A stretch of 64,000 nt of DNA from Acidobacteriota bacterium (GTDB taxonomy: Bacteria > Acidobacteriota > Terriglobia > Terriglobales > SCQP01). Of this stretch, positions 43,926-52,044 are shown piece by piece. Position 1 is the first letter of the stretch. The number at the start of each line of letters is the position of its first letter. Where the stretch lies: NCBI GenBank assembly GCA_021789895.1, contig JAJYIU010000018.1:1-64000 (forward strand), read 5' to 3'. The position numbers and the translations under genes are program-made. Below the pieces are notes generated by a model. That model had not been told where the DNA came from and did not search any database. It was given only the letters and a program-made list of their open reading frames with translations.

Positions 43926-45494
43926 ATGAAGCCGGTCAAATTAAAAAGCAGGGAGGAACTCAGCCGGGAAATCGAGAATCTTCGACTGAAAATGACCGAG
44001 TTCCATGAAGTCTTGCGCGGCATTCAGAACCAGGAAGTCGACGCGCTGATTATCCATGGCGCCGAGGAAGATCAGATCTATACATTAAAAGGCGCTGAAA
44101 AGCCCTACCGGGCGATGGTCGAAGCCATGAATGAAGGCGCCATCACGACCAGCCCGGAGGGAACGATTCTTTATTGCAATGAATCTTTTGCGGCGATGGT
44201 CAGCAAGCCGGCGCGGCAGGTTGCCGGCGCACTGCTGAAAACGTACGTGGCCGATACCGAACAGCAAAAGATCGCCCAATTCATTGAACAAGGGCGAAGG
44301 GTAAAGGCCACGGCAGAAGCGGAGTTGCGCACGGCGGACGGCCGGCACTTTCCCGCGCTCCTTTCCGCAGTGCCATTCGCCACGGATGATTTGCCATTCA
44401 TCTGCATCATCGTCACGAATCTTAGCGATGTGCTCGCATCACGGGAAAGCCGCCTGCACCTTGCGACGATCATGCATTCATCAAACGACGCCATTTTCAG
44501 CGTGGCGGCTGATGGAACGATCCTGAGCTGGAATTCCGGCGCAGAACACCTCTTCAGCGTTTCCGTCAAAGAGGCCATCGGGCATCCGGTTTCCATGGTG
44601 GCTACCCTCGATCGTCCCGAGGAGTGGGCGAAGGCGGTAGCGGAAGTGCTGGAGCGAGTCGAGACCCGGCATGTCGAGGTGGCTTGCCGGCTGAGGAATG
44701 GAGTAAGCGTGAGCCTCGCTTGCTCGATTTCTCCTTTCCGGGACGCCCGGGGTAATGTCATCGGAACGTGGCGCATTATCCATGACATCACACGGCGCAA
44801 GCGCCTGGAAACGGAAATGCAAGCCCTGCCCCACCGCCTGATCAAGGCCCAGGACGAGGAATACGAGCGGATGGTTCACGAGTTGTACGACAACATAGCT
44901 CAGAATCTATCCGCCCTGGCGATTAATTTGAGCCAGATCAAAGCGGTCATCGGGAAAGTCGAGGGCGGCCGCGCGCCGAACTCCGAAACCATGGTTCAGG
45001 TTGAATTGGCGATGAGCGAAGTCCGCAATATATCCTCGATGCTGCATCCTCTCCTGCTGGAAAGCTCGGGGTTGCCACCGGCCCTCGTCCATTTTGTGGC
45101 CGGTTACAGCAAACGCACTGGAATCCCCGTGAAACTGGAGATTTCCCCGGAACTAGGACGCTTTCCGCGGGCGGCCGAGGAAACCTTGTTCAGAATTGTG
45201 CAGGAAAGTTTGAGCACTGTTCACCACCACCCTGGAAGCAAGAGCGCCAAAATTGTGATGGTGAAAGATGATACGGAACTCAGGCTGGAAATTTCGGATT
45301 ACGGCCGAAGTCTATCCTCGGCATCGGCCGATCTATTGGAACCCATAGGAAAAAAGAAGGGGACCGGCATTCCAAATATGCGTGAACGCGTCAGGTTACT
45401 GGGAGGAAATTTCAACATTGAAACCGGCACCCAAGGAACCACCCTATGCGTCCGCTTGCCGTTAAAGATGGTGGACGCGGCGGAAATTGCCTAA
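43926..45494 (+). CDS. PAS-domain HisKA_3-type sensor with degenerate kinase core
   Basis: The 522-residue protein has an N-terminal coiled coil (about 8-35), two PAS domains (about 60-170 and 180-300), a HisKA_3 dimerisation helix and a HATPase. In the H-box the usual ELHD reads ELYD, so the phosphoacceptor His is Tyr321; a His lies three residues earlier (His318). The N-box Asn is Thr431 (ESLST), and the G1 box reads DYGRS instead of DxGxG. The later GxGIPNMRERV segment is intact. It is probably not a conventional histidine kinase and may be a ligand-sensing scaffold for KaiC/KaiB. No response regulator gene is adjacent. There are no membrane segments. Confidence 0.85.
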   Translation: MKPVKLKSREELSREIENLRLKMTEFHEVLRGIQNQEVDALIIHGAEEDQIYTLKGAEKPYRAMVEAMNEGAITTSPEGTILYCNESFAAMVSKPARQVAGALLKTYVADTEQQKIAQFIEQGRRVKATAEAELRTADGRHFPALLSAVPFATDDLPFICIIVTNLSDVLASRESRLHLATIMHSSNDAIFSVAADGTILSWNSGAEHLFSVSVKEAIGHPVSMVATLDRPEEWAKAVAEVLERVETRHVEVACRLRNGVSVSLACSISPFRDARGNVIGTWRIIHDITRRKRLETEMQALPHRLIKAQDEEYERMVHELYDNIAQNLSALAINLSQIKAVIGKVEGGRAPNSETMVQVELAMSEVRNISSMLHPLLLESSGLPPALVHFVAGYSKRTGIPVKLEISPELGRFPRAAEETLFRIVQESLSTVHHHPGSKSAKIVMVKDDTELRLEISDYGRSLSSASADLLEPIGKKKGTGIPNMRERVRLLGGNFNIETGTQGTTLCVRLPLKMVDAAEIA

Positions 45495-45582
45495 GAGCAA
45501 GGCCATTCCGGGCCGGCAGCAGCAGCCCGGATGATTCGCGGCCTGCTTGGTTCGAAAGCTCCGCGCCGCCGCGCGGGCGGCG

Positions 45583-46356
45583 TCAAAAAGGGGTGATCAG
45601 GCCGCCGGTGGTGAAAGTATCGAAGTCGAGCGCGCGCAGGTCGCCGGCGCGCAGCGGCGCCGGTGAAATGTAAGGCTCGCCGTAGCGGACGCCGATCATC
45701 ATCCCGTAGTACCGCGCCAGGGCTTCCAGCCGCGGCAGAATCTCGGCTTCCGGCGGAAAGATGGCCGCTCCGGCCGCCTGGTCGGCGTATTGCGAGCGAT
45801 AGGCGAGCAGGGCTTCGGTGCGGCGCTCGAACTGGGAGCTGATATCCACGATCAGGCTGGGCTCGCGCCGGGCGTAGAGCGAGGCATAGAGGATCGAGTG
45901 GGGGCGGAAGGCGGGCTCGCCGCCCGGCAGCGCGAGTTTGCTCAAGCCGGCGAGAAAAGCGGCGCGGTAGCCGAGGCGGCCGGCGATCGCATGGTCGGGA
46001 TGCCGCGCGCGCGGATACGGCAGCAGCAGCAGGCGCGGGCGCAACCGGCGGATGGCGGCGGCGGCGGCATGCACGAATTCGGGCCGCAGGTCGAGCCCGC
46101 CGTCGGGCAGTTGCAGGTTGCCGCGCCAGGCCAGGCGCAGGCAGCGGGCGGCGGCTTCGGCCTCCTGGGCGCGGCGGGCGGCGTCGCCGCGCGTGCCCAT
46201 TTCACCCCCGGTCAGCTCCAGCGCCGCGGTGCGGGCGCCGGCTTCGGCCAGGCGCAGCAGGGCGCCGCCGCAGGTCTGCTCGACGTCGTCGCGGTGCGCC
46301 GCCAGCGCCAGCGCATCCACCGCCGCCGGCGCGGAAGGGGTAGAGATGGAAGCCAT
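45583..46356 (-). CDS. bshB1: PIG-L-family deacetylase, probable bacillithiol enzyme BshB1
   Basis: BshB1 removes acetyl from GlcNAc-malate during bacillithiol synthesis. The 257-residue protein has the LmbE fold with TGGEMGTRG, NLQLPDGGL and HPDH (119-122), then SLIVDISSQFERR, AYRSQYA and ARYYGMMIGVRYGEPY, characteristic of BshB1. The first metal motif, usually HPDD, reads HRDD (21-24); His and Asp are kept and Pro is changed. It is divergent from the SDR gene, with only 23 bp between the two starts. No other bsh gene is in the window. Confidence 0.87.
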   Translation of the reverse strand: MASISTPSAPAAVDALALAAHRDDVEQTCGGALLRLAEAGARTAALELTGGEMGTRGDAARRAQEAEAAARCLRLAWRGNLQLPDGGLDLRPEFVHAAAAAIRRLRPRLLLLPYPRARHPDHAIAGRLGYRAAFLAGLSKLALPGGEPAFRPHSILYASLYARREPSLIVDISSQFERRTEALLAYRSQYADQAAGAAIFPPEAEILPRLEALARYYGMMIGVRYGEPYISPAPLRAGDLRALDFDTFTTGGLITPF

Positions 46357-46379
46357 GGGCCAGTGTAGGATAACTCTTT

Positions 46380-47165
46380 ATGGTCCGCCGCCCGCCCACT
46401 TCGCCTCCGCCGGCGCCGCCGGCGCTCCCCCCGCGCCCGCTCGAGGGGCAGGTGGCCATGGTCACCGGCGGAGCGCGGCGCATCGGGCAGGCGATTGCGC
46501 TCGATCTCGCCGCCGCCGGAGCGCGCATCGCGCTCGCCTACCTCCGCTCGCGCGAGGCCGCGGTCGAGACCGCGCGCCTGATCGCCGCCGCCGGCAGCGA
46601 AGCCTGGCTGCTGCGGCTCGATGTCACCCGCGAAGCCCAGATTGCGCGCGCCATGCTACGCCTCGAACGCCACTGGGGACGGCTCGACCTGCTGGTCAAC
46701 AACGCCGGCGTTTACGAGGAAGCCGAGTTTTCCCAGCTCCGCCGGGCGCAGTGGGACGAAATGCTCGCCACCAATTTAACCGGGCCTTTTCTGGTGAGCC
46801 AGGCGGCGCTGCCGCTGCTGCGCCGCGCCCGCCCCGGGCGCATCGTGCATCTCGCTTCCGTCGGCGGCGTGCGCGCTTTCCCCCGCCATGCCCATTACAG
46901 CGTCTCGAAAGCGGCCCTGATCCATCTCACCCGGGTCATGGCGCGCGCGCTGGCGCCGGCTATACAGGTCAACGCCGTCGCCCCCGGCTTGATCGTCACC
47001 CGCCGCCAGCCGCGCGGCTGGGAAGCGCGCCTGGTCGAGCGCACCCCCGCGCGCCGCGCCGGCAGCCCGCGCGACGTCGCCGAAGCGGTGCGCTTCTTCG
47101 CCACCTGCACTCCCTTCATTACCGGCCAGGTGCTGTTGGTGGATGGCGGGCTGTCGCTGGCCTGA
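46380..47165 (+). CDS. SDR-family oxidoreductase, pteridine-reductase-like
   Basis: The 261-residue protein has TGGARRIGQAIA instead of the commoner TGxxxGIG; this Arg-containing motif occurs in pteridine/dihydrobiopterin reductases (FolM, PTR1). LAYLRS after strand 2 suggests NADPH use. The catalytic residues are Ser in HLASVGG and YSVSK. The C-terminus, FITGQVLLVDGG, is standard. The N-terminal 20 residues are Pro-rich and may be partly untranslated. It may supply or salvage reduced pterins, but the substrate is uncertain. Confidence 0.85.
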   Translation: MVRRPPTSPPPAPPALPPRPLEGQVAMVTGGARRIGQAIALDLAAAGARIALAYLRSREAAVETARLIAAAGSEAWLLRLDVTREAQIARAMLRLERHWGRLDLLVNNAGVYEEAEFSQLRRAQWDEMLATNLTGPFLVSQAALPLLRRARPGRIVHLASVGGVRAFPRHAHYSVSKAALIHLTRVMARALAPAIQVNAVAPGLIVTRRQPRGWEARLVERTPARRAGSPRDVAEAVRFFATCTPFITGQVLLVDGGLSLA

Positions 47166-47248
47166 TCGCGCCGCGCGCGCGGCTTCCCGGTGTGATGGCG
47201 ATCAACTGCCATCGCCCCCGCCCGCCGCCGCCGCGTGTTAATATAAAA

Positions 47249-48037
47249 ATGCAGCGCGATCAAATGGACACGAATATTGCAGTTCTTTTACAGCTCCACG
47301 TCCTGGAGCAGCGGATCAAACAGCTACAATCTCAACTCGCCGCCGGGCCGCTCAAGCAAGCCGGCCTGGAACGCGAACTCGCGCCCGCCCGCGAGGAGCT
47401 GCGCCAGCGCCAGGCGATGCTCGAAGCCAATCAGGCCGAACGCCGCCAAATGGACGAGCAGATTCAGGAACTGCGCCTGAAAATCAGCCAGTTCCGCTCC
47501 CATTCCGCCGAAGTCAAAACCAATCAGGAATATCGCGCCATGCTCGACGAAATCGGCTATGCCGAGCGCGAAATCCGCCAGCGCGAAGACCGCATCCTGG
47601 CCCTGATGGAACAATCGGAAGAAATCGAAAAGCAAATCGGCGCGGCGAGCGAGGCCTTGTCGGTGCAGGAAGCGAAACGGCAGGAATGGCAGCGCGCTTG
47701 GGACATGGAAGCCGCCGAAGCCCGCCTCGCCCAGGAGCAGCTCATCGCCCAGTGCGAGCAGTTGCGGGTGCAGGTGGAAGCCAGCCTCCTCTACCGCTAT
47801 GACCGCCTCGCCAAGCTGCGCGGCAATGCGCTCTCGGAGCTGGAACACGAAACCTGCGGCGCCTGCCGCGTCCGCCTGCGCCCGCAGTTCCTGCAGGAAT
47901 TGAATAACCACCCCGACCGGGTGTACTTCTGCGAATTCTGCGGCCGCATTCTCTACCACCAGCCCGCGGTCGAGCCTCCCTTCACCGGCGATGTGCAACT
48001 GGCGGCCAAAGAACACGGCTTGGGCGCCGGAGACTAG
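47249..48037 (+). CDS. Coiled-coil protein with C-terminal C4 zinc ribbon (CT398/zf-RING_7-like)
   Basis: The 262-residue protein is mostly a long helical hairpin (about 10-190, rich in Glu, Gln and Arg). It ends in a zinc ribbon with CGACRV and CEFCGR, the layout of the CT398/YbgA-like family. Members are thought to be nucleic-acid or secretion-associated chaperone-like factors, but their role is not settled. Two starts are possible (47249 and 47264); neither has a clear ribosome-binding site. It precedes the RNase HI and rsmI genes, an order that may reflect a housekeeping operon. Confidence 0.85.
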   Translation: MQRDQMDTNIAVLLQLHVLEQRIKQLQSQLAAGPLKQAGLERELAPAREELRQRQAMLEANQAERRQMDEQIQELRLKISQFRSHSAEVKTNQEYRAMLDEIGYAEREIRQREDRILALMEQSEEIEKQIGAASEALSVQEAKRQEWQRAWDMEAAEARLAQEQLIAQCEQLRVQVEASLLYRYDRLAKLRGNALSELEHETCGACRVRLRPQFLQELNNHPDRVYFCEFCGRILYHQPAVEPPFTGDVQLAAKEHGLGAGD

Positions 48038-48141
48038 CCCGTTTGAAGCCGCGTTTTCCGGATTTCTTTCGCGTGACCCCGCCGCGCATACTGTAATCGC
48101 CCCGGCTCCGTGAAATTTTAGCTTCTTCACCGGCACGCGCA

Positions 48142-48675
48142 ATGAAACGCCATACTCTCTATGTGGACGGCGGATCGCGTGGCAACCCCGGCCCGGCCGG
48201 CTATGGCGCGGTCATACAGTTTCCCGAGGAAGGCATAGAACGGGAACGCCTCTCCGCTGCCCTGCCGCGCAGCACCAACAACGAAGCTGAATATCAAGGA
48301 CTGATCGCCGGGCTGCGCCGCCTGCGCGAGTTGGGCGCCGTACGCGTGCTGGTGCGGGCCGATTCGGAGCTGATCGTCCGCCAGATGCAAGGCCGCTACC
48401 AGGTGCGCAGCTCGCAACTGCGCCCATTGTATGCGCTGGCGCGGGAATTGACGGGCGGCTTTGCCGATTTCCAGATTGAGCATATCCCGCGCGAGCTCAA
48501 TCGCGAAGCCGACCGCCTCGCCAACCAGGCCATGGACCGCGCCGCCGGCAAAGCGCCGGCCGCGGATCGGACGCCGCCGGCCCAGGCGGCGGGCATCCTC
48601 GAAGATGGCGTCGTCCGCTTCTTCGCAACTCCGCCCTGGCCCGATGGCACCCGGGTCCGCGTGCGTAAGGCCTGA
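48142..48675 (+). CDS. rnhA: Ribonuclease HI-family protein
   Basis: This cleaves the RNA strand of RNA-DNA hybrids. The 177-residue protein has YVDGGSRGNPGPAGYG (Asp9), TNNEAEYQGL (Glu48), RADSELIVRQMQG (Asp74) and NREADRLANQAMD (Asp124), so the DEDD set is complete. The GNPGPAGYG form is of the archaeal-type/YpdQ-like RNase HI group. A C-terminal extension of about 45 residues has no recognised domain. Its stop is 4 bp before the rsmI start. A 23-bp sequence also found at 33098-33120 lies in its leader (48110-48132). Confidence 0.92.
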   Translation: MKRHTLYVDGGSRGNPGPAGYGAVIQFPEEGIERERLSAALPRSTNNEAEYQGLIAGLRRLRELGAVRVLVRADSELIVRQMQGRYQVRSSQLRPLYALARELTGGFADFQIEHIPRELNREADRLANQAMDRAAGKAPAADRTPPAQAAGILEDGVVRFFATPPWPDGTRVRVRKA

Positions 48676-48679
48676 AACC

Positions 48680-49621
48680 ATGCCCGATCTTCCCACCCCG
48701 CCCGCGGGCCGGCTTTGGGTGGTCGCCACCCCGATCGGCAATCGCGAAGATATTTCCGCGCGCGCTTTGCGGGTGCTGGCCGGCGCCGATGCCGTCGTCT
48801 GCGAAGATACCCGCCACAGCGGCCAGTGGCTCGCCGCCCTGGGACTGCACAAGCCGCTCATCAGCTTTTACGACGCCAACGAGCGGCAGCGCCTGCCGGA
48901 ACTGCTGGCCCGGCTGCAGGCGGGCGAAACGTTGGCGCTGATCAGCGACGCCGGCACCCCCACCATCTCCGATCCCGGCTACCGGCTGGTCAGCGCCGCC
49001 GCCGGCCGCGGCGCCGCCATTGCCCCCGTCCCCGGTCCCTGCGCCGCCATCGCGGCCCTGATGTCCTCCGGGCTGCCCACCGATCGCTTCACCGTCTATG
49101 GCTTCTTGCCCGCCCGCCAGGCAGCCCGCCGCCGCCGCCTGCAGGAACTCGCCGGCCGCGACGAAACCATGATCTTTTTCGAAGCCCCGCACCGGCTGGC
49201 CGCCTGCCTGGCGGATATGGCCGCCGTCTGGGGCGGCGAGCGCCCGCTGGCGGTGGCGCGCGAGCTGACCAAGCTGCATGAGGAAATCCAGCGCGGCCCG
49301 CTGCGGGAATTAGCCGCCCACTGGCTGGCACGCGCCCCGCGCGGAGAATTTACCCTGGTGGTAGGCGGCGCTCAGGCCGCGCCGCCGGCCGCCGCGCCCC
49401 CTGCCCCCTCCCCGGATGCCGCCGCCCTCCAGCGCCTGCGGCAATTGCTGCAGTCCGGGCTCGATCCGCGCGCCGCGCTCAAGCAGGCCGCGCGCGAGGC
49501 GGGCATGCCCCGCAGCCGGCTTTATCGCGCCTGGAACGCGCTCAAGCCCCCCTCCAGCCGGCAGCCCCGTCCCCGGCTCTCCCCGCGTTCTCCTACGGAC
49601 GATTTTGGCGGGGATACTTAA
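48680..49621 (+). CDS. rsmI: 16S rRNA (cytidine1402-2'-O)-methyltransferase
   Basis: RsmI 2'-O-methylates C1402 in the 16S rRNA P-site using SAM. The 313-residue protein has the tetrapyrrole-methylase fold: VVATPIGNREDIS, CEDTRHSG, SFYDANERQRLP, LISDAGTPTISDPGYRLV, VPGPCAAIAALMSSGLP and FFEAPHRL. The C-terminal segment (about 240-300) is Ala/Pro-rich and includes a helix-turn-helix-like end. The reading frame is open upstream inside rnhA, but the ATG at 48680 matches the family start. Confidence 0.95.
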   Translation: MPDLPTPPAGRLWVVATPIGNREDISARALRVLAGADAVVCEDTRHSGQWLAALGLHKPLISFYDANERQRLPELLARLQAGETLALISDAGTPTISDPGYRLVSAAAGRGAAIAPVPGPCAAIAALMSSGLPTDRFTVYGFLPARQAARRRRLQELAGRDETMIFFEAPHRLAACLADMAAVWGGERPLAVARELTKLHEEIQRGPLRELAAHWLARAPRGEFTLVVGGAQAAPPAAAPPAPSPDAAALQRLRQLLQSGLDPRAALKQAAREAGMPRSRLYRAWNALKPPSSRQPRPRLSPRSPTDDFGGDT

Positions 49622-49624
49622 GCA

Positions 49625-49653
49625 TTGCCCGGCCCTGTGGATTGACTTACAAT
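49625..49653 (+). promoter_or_regulatory. Candidate sigma-70 promoter of rpsU
   Basis: TTGCCC (49625-49630, four of six matches) is separated by 17 bp from TACAAT (49648-49653, five of six). Transcription would start near 49660, giving a leader of about 75 nt before the rpsU ATG. The box begins right after the rsmI stop. Confidence 0.5.
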
Positions 49654-49733
49654 TTAAAATAGGTGTTTGGAGCGCCATCGTCGGGAATGGTTCATCCACG
49701 CCAACGTTAATGCCGGAAAGCAGGTGATCGTGG

Positions 49734-49931
49734 ATGGCTGAAGTACGGCTGCAGGAAGGTGAATCGTTGGAAAACGCCTTGCGGCGTTTCAAACGCAAAG
49801 TGCAGCAGGAAGACATCATCAAAGAAGTCAAGCGGCACTCGTATTATCTGAAGCCGGGTGAAAAAATGCGCATTAAGCAGGCCCTCGCCCGCAAGCGCAA
49901 TCGCAAGAAGATCAAGCGCGAAGCGGATTAA
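49734..49931 (+). CDS. rpsU: 30S ribosomal protein S21
   Basis: S21 is a small basic protein of the 30S subunit that helps initiation on mRNAs. The 65-residue protein is full length, with EGESLENALRRFKRKVQQED and a Lys/Arg-rich C-terminus (ARKRNRKKIKREAD). In many bacteria rpsU precedes dnaG and rpoD. Here dnaG is 2.1 kb away on the opposite strand, with a zinc-ribbon protein and a peptidase gene between. A candidate promoter lies at 49625-49653, and a row of hairpins follows the stop codon. Confidence 0.96.
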   Translation: MAEVRLQEGESLENALRRFKRKVQQEDIIKEVKRHSYYLKPGEKMRIKQALARKRNRKKIKREAD

Positions 49932-49941
49932 ACGCACAGAC

Positions 49942-50149
49942 GCCGGAGCCGCTCGCCAGGGGCGGCATCCGGCGGCGGCTTCCGCCCGCTGTGCGCCCAC
50001 AGTCGCGGCAGCCGTCACGCTCTCCGGCAAGCCGCCGGAGGCGGGCGTCCCCTGGACCAGGGACGCACTCTGGCGCTGGCCGTCTTGGCGGCCAGTTGTA
50101 GTTCGGGCCCCCGCGGAGTCGGTTTGCCCTACCGGCAGGCCGACCTGCC
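49942..50149. ncRNA. Array of six strong hairpins, candidate structured RNA (strand unknown)
   Basis: Six consecutive stems are visible: 49942-49973 (GCCGGAGCCGC with its partner, 11 bp with one bulge), 49989-50002 (CTGTG/CACAG) and 50022-50040 (CTCCGGC/GCCGGAG). The others are 50045-50066 (GCGTCCC/GGGACGC), 50076-50095 (CTGGCCG/CGGCCAG) and 50134-50149 (GGCAGG/CCTGCC). Loops are 4-9 nt. No protein-coding frame with recognisable features covers the gap. It does not match RNase P RNA, tmRNA, SRP RNA or a riboswitch known to me. GC-rich DNA forms hairpins easily, so this is a hypothesis. Confidence 0.4.
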
Positions 50150-50257
50150 CCCCGCCGCGGGCAGGATTGCCAGCAAACCCCTCCGCACCCGTGCCTTTGA
50201 CGGCGCGGGGCTTGGTGCCGCCCAATGAGCAGCACCACCGGAAACGGAGGGGCGCTC

Positions 50258-50548
50258 ATGGAATTTCAAGACCGCCACTTAATCTGCCAGGATTGTGGCC
50301 AGGATTTTACTTTCACCGCCGGCGAGCAGGTCTTTTTTTTTCAGCGTAGTTTTCAACACGAACCCAAACGTTGTAAAAACTGTAAAGCCAAGCGTAACCA
50401 GGCGCTGGGATTGAAGGTCCGCACCCGCACGGAAACGATCGCGGTTTGCAGCCAATGCGGCAAATCCACCACGCTGCCTTTCAAGCCCACGCAGGGACGC
50501 CCGGTGTTTTGCCGCGAGTGTTTCCAACAGGTGCAGGAAAAAAGATAA
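50258..50548 (+). CDS. Small protein with four CxxC zinc-knuckle motifs
   Basis: The 96-residue protein has CQDCGQDFTFT, CKNCKAKR, CSQCGKS and CRECFQ, a paired zinc-ribbon arrangement of the zf_Tbcl/zinc-ribbon type common as CxxC small proteins in acidobacteria and delta-proteobacteria. Function is unknown; nucleic-acid binding is possible. The ATG at 50258 has ACGGAGG eight bases upstream and is preferred over 50225. It lies after the hairpin array downstream of rpsU. Confidence 0.85.
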   Translation: MEFQDRHLICQDCGQDFTFTAGEQVFFFQRSFQHEPKRCKNCKAKRNQALGLKVRTRTETIAVCSQCGKSTTLPFKPTQGRPVFCRECFQQVQEKR

Positions 50549-51754
50549 TTACGGCAGCCCCGCCAGATAAGCAATGATGCCGGGCGCATTCGGGCTGCCC
50601 AGGCCGGTCACGTAATCGTAGCCGGCGGCGGCGTTGCAAAGCGTGCCGCAGGTGCCGTTGCTGCCGTTGATGATGTCGTGAAAGTTGGCGGCATAGCTGG
50701 AGCCGGCGGCGGCATCGTAAACCGAATAATTCGTGCCTGACAGCGCGCTCTTGCCTTTCGCCGCGCGCTCCGAATTGACAATCGCAAACAGCGCCGCCCA
50801 CTGCGGCGAGCCGGCGCTGGTGCCGCCCACCTGAAACCAGCCGGCTTGTCCCTGATAGCGCACTGTGTCATACACCGCCACGCCGGTGTTCGGATCGGCA
50901 TCGTAGGCGACGTCGGGCACGCCGCGCACCCCGGCGCTGTCGTAGGGAATGGGCAGGTTCGATTGATACCCCGGCTCCGGTTCGTACTTGCTCTGCCCGC
51001 CGCCGCTGCCGCTCCAGGCGGTCTCGCCGAGATAGCTGCCGTTGCTGTTGGTGGTGATCGTCGTGCCGCCCACCCCGATCACTTCGCCGGATGCGGCCGG
51101 GTATTCCACCCCGCTGCCGCTGTCGCCGCTGGAAGCGGTGAAGGTGACGCCCGCCTGGTTGAAGTTGGCGTCGTAGCTGGTTTCGCCGCTGGATTCCCCG
51201 CCCCCCCAGCTCATCGAAACGCTGGTGGCGCCGTCGCTGACGGCCACCTGCACCGCCTGCAGCAAATTGGTGAAGCTGTTCGATGCCGCCTCCACCAGCA
51301 GGATATGCGCCTGCGGCGCGATCGCGTGCGCCCACTCCACATCCAGGGATATTTCCAGCGCCCAGCCGCTGTTGCTGTTCGGCTTCTTCCCGGCGGCGTA
51401 AACTTTCGTGAAACAGCCATTGCTGGAGTTGCAGGGCGCCAGGCCATAGTAGCTGTCGAAATAGTTCAGGTCGCTGGCGATGTTGGGGTCGTCGTAGGCG
51501 TCCACGAGGGCGATCGTCTCGCCCGCACCCTGGTTCGCGACCTGGCTGAATCCATAAAAATTGCGAATCGCCGCCGGACTCAATCCGGTGGGGCTCGATC
51601 GGGCCGGCCCTTTCAGATGGAACGGCGGGCGGGCGTAGCCCCGGGGCGGCAGTGTGGAATTTTTAATATGCAGCGGCGGAGTCGCCTGCGCCGCCAGCCA
51701 CAGGCTGCCGAAGATGCTGATCGCCACGCTCCACATCATCCGCTGGTATCGCAT
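50549..51754 (-). CDS. S53-family (sedolisin/kumamolisin) serine-carboxyl peptidase lacking the usual propeptide
   Basis: Sedolisins are secreted acid peptidases with a Ser-Glu-Asp triad. The 401-residue protein has a signal peptide (1-23). It shows Glu134 and Asp138 in WALEISLDVEWAH, the oxyanion segment SMSWGGGE, GTSAGSPQWA with Ser303, and a calcium-site-like GYDYVTGLGSPN near the C-terminus. Most secreted sedolisins have a propeptide of about 150-200 residues; here only about 30 residues separate the signal peptide from the mature-like SPAAIRNFYGF. The ATG at 51754 is chosen because the signal peptide begins there. Confidence 0.87.
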   Translation of the reverse strand: MRYQRMMWSVAISIFGSLWLAAQATPPLHIKNSTLPPRGYARPPFHLKGPARSSPTGLSPAAIRNFYGFSQVANQGAGETIALVDAYDDPNIASDLNYFDSYYGLAPCNSSNGCFTKVYAAGKKPNSNSGWALEISLDVEWAHAIAPQAHILLVEAASNSFTNLLQAVQVAVSDGATSVSMSWGGGESSGETSYDANFNQAGVTFTASSGDSGSGVEYPAASGEVIGVGGTTITTNSNGSYLGETAWSGSGGGQSKYEPEPGYQSNLPIPYDSAGVRGVPDVAYDADPNTGVAVYDTVRYQGQAGWFQVGGTSAGSPQWAALFAIVNSERAAKGKSALSGTNYSVYDAAAGSSYAANFHDIINGSNGTCGTLCNAAAGYDYVTGLGSPNAPGIIAYLAGLP

Positions 51755-52044
51755 GATATTGCCCCCGGGGAAGACAATCGCACAGCCTTTTGGCTCGAAT
51801 CCCACTCACATGAGCTCAGCCTAACTTCATCTTTTTGCGCTTTCAACTGAATTCAATCTCTTGCGCAGGATTCCACCCTTCCGGCACTACATCCCCTCCG
51901 GCTGGCCGGCTGAAAGCGGCACGGCCGCCGCCCCCTGCGCCGCGTAAGTACCCGTTTTCGGAAAGAATTAGTGCCCGGCTCGGCCGTTACGCTGATTGCC
52001 CAACTCTTTGCGCAGCCAATGGCAGTTGGCCGGCGGCTGGCGAT
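51755..52044. other. Intergenic region between the peptidase gene and dnaG
   Basis: No gene is supported. On the minus strand TTGAAA is followed 17 bp later by TAGGCT, a weak promoter candidate for the peptidase gene. No terminator is obvious after dnaG. Confidence 0.35.

Noticed and set aside
41302-45494. A complete circadian clock
   Set aside because: No kaiA and no response regulator are present, and the sensor core is degenerate. Only a Kai-type signalling module can be claimed.
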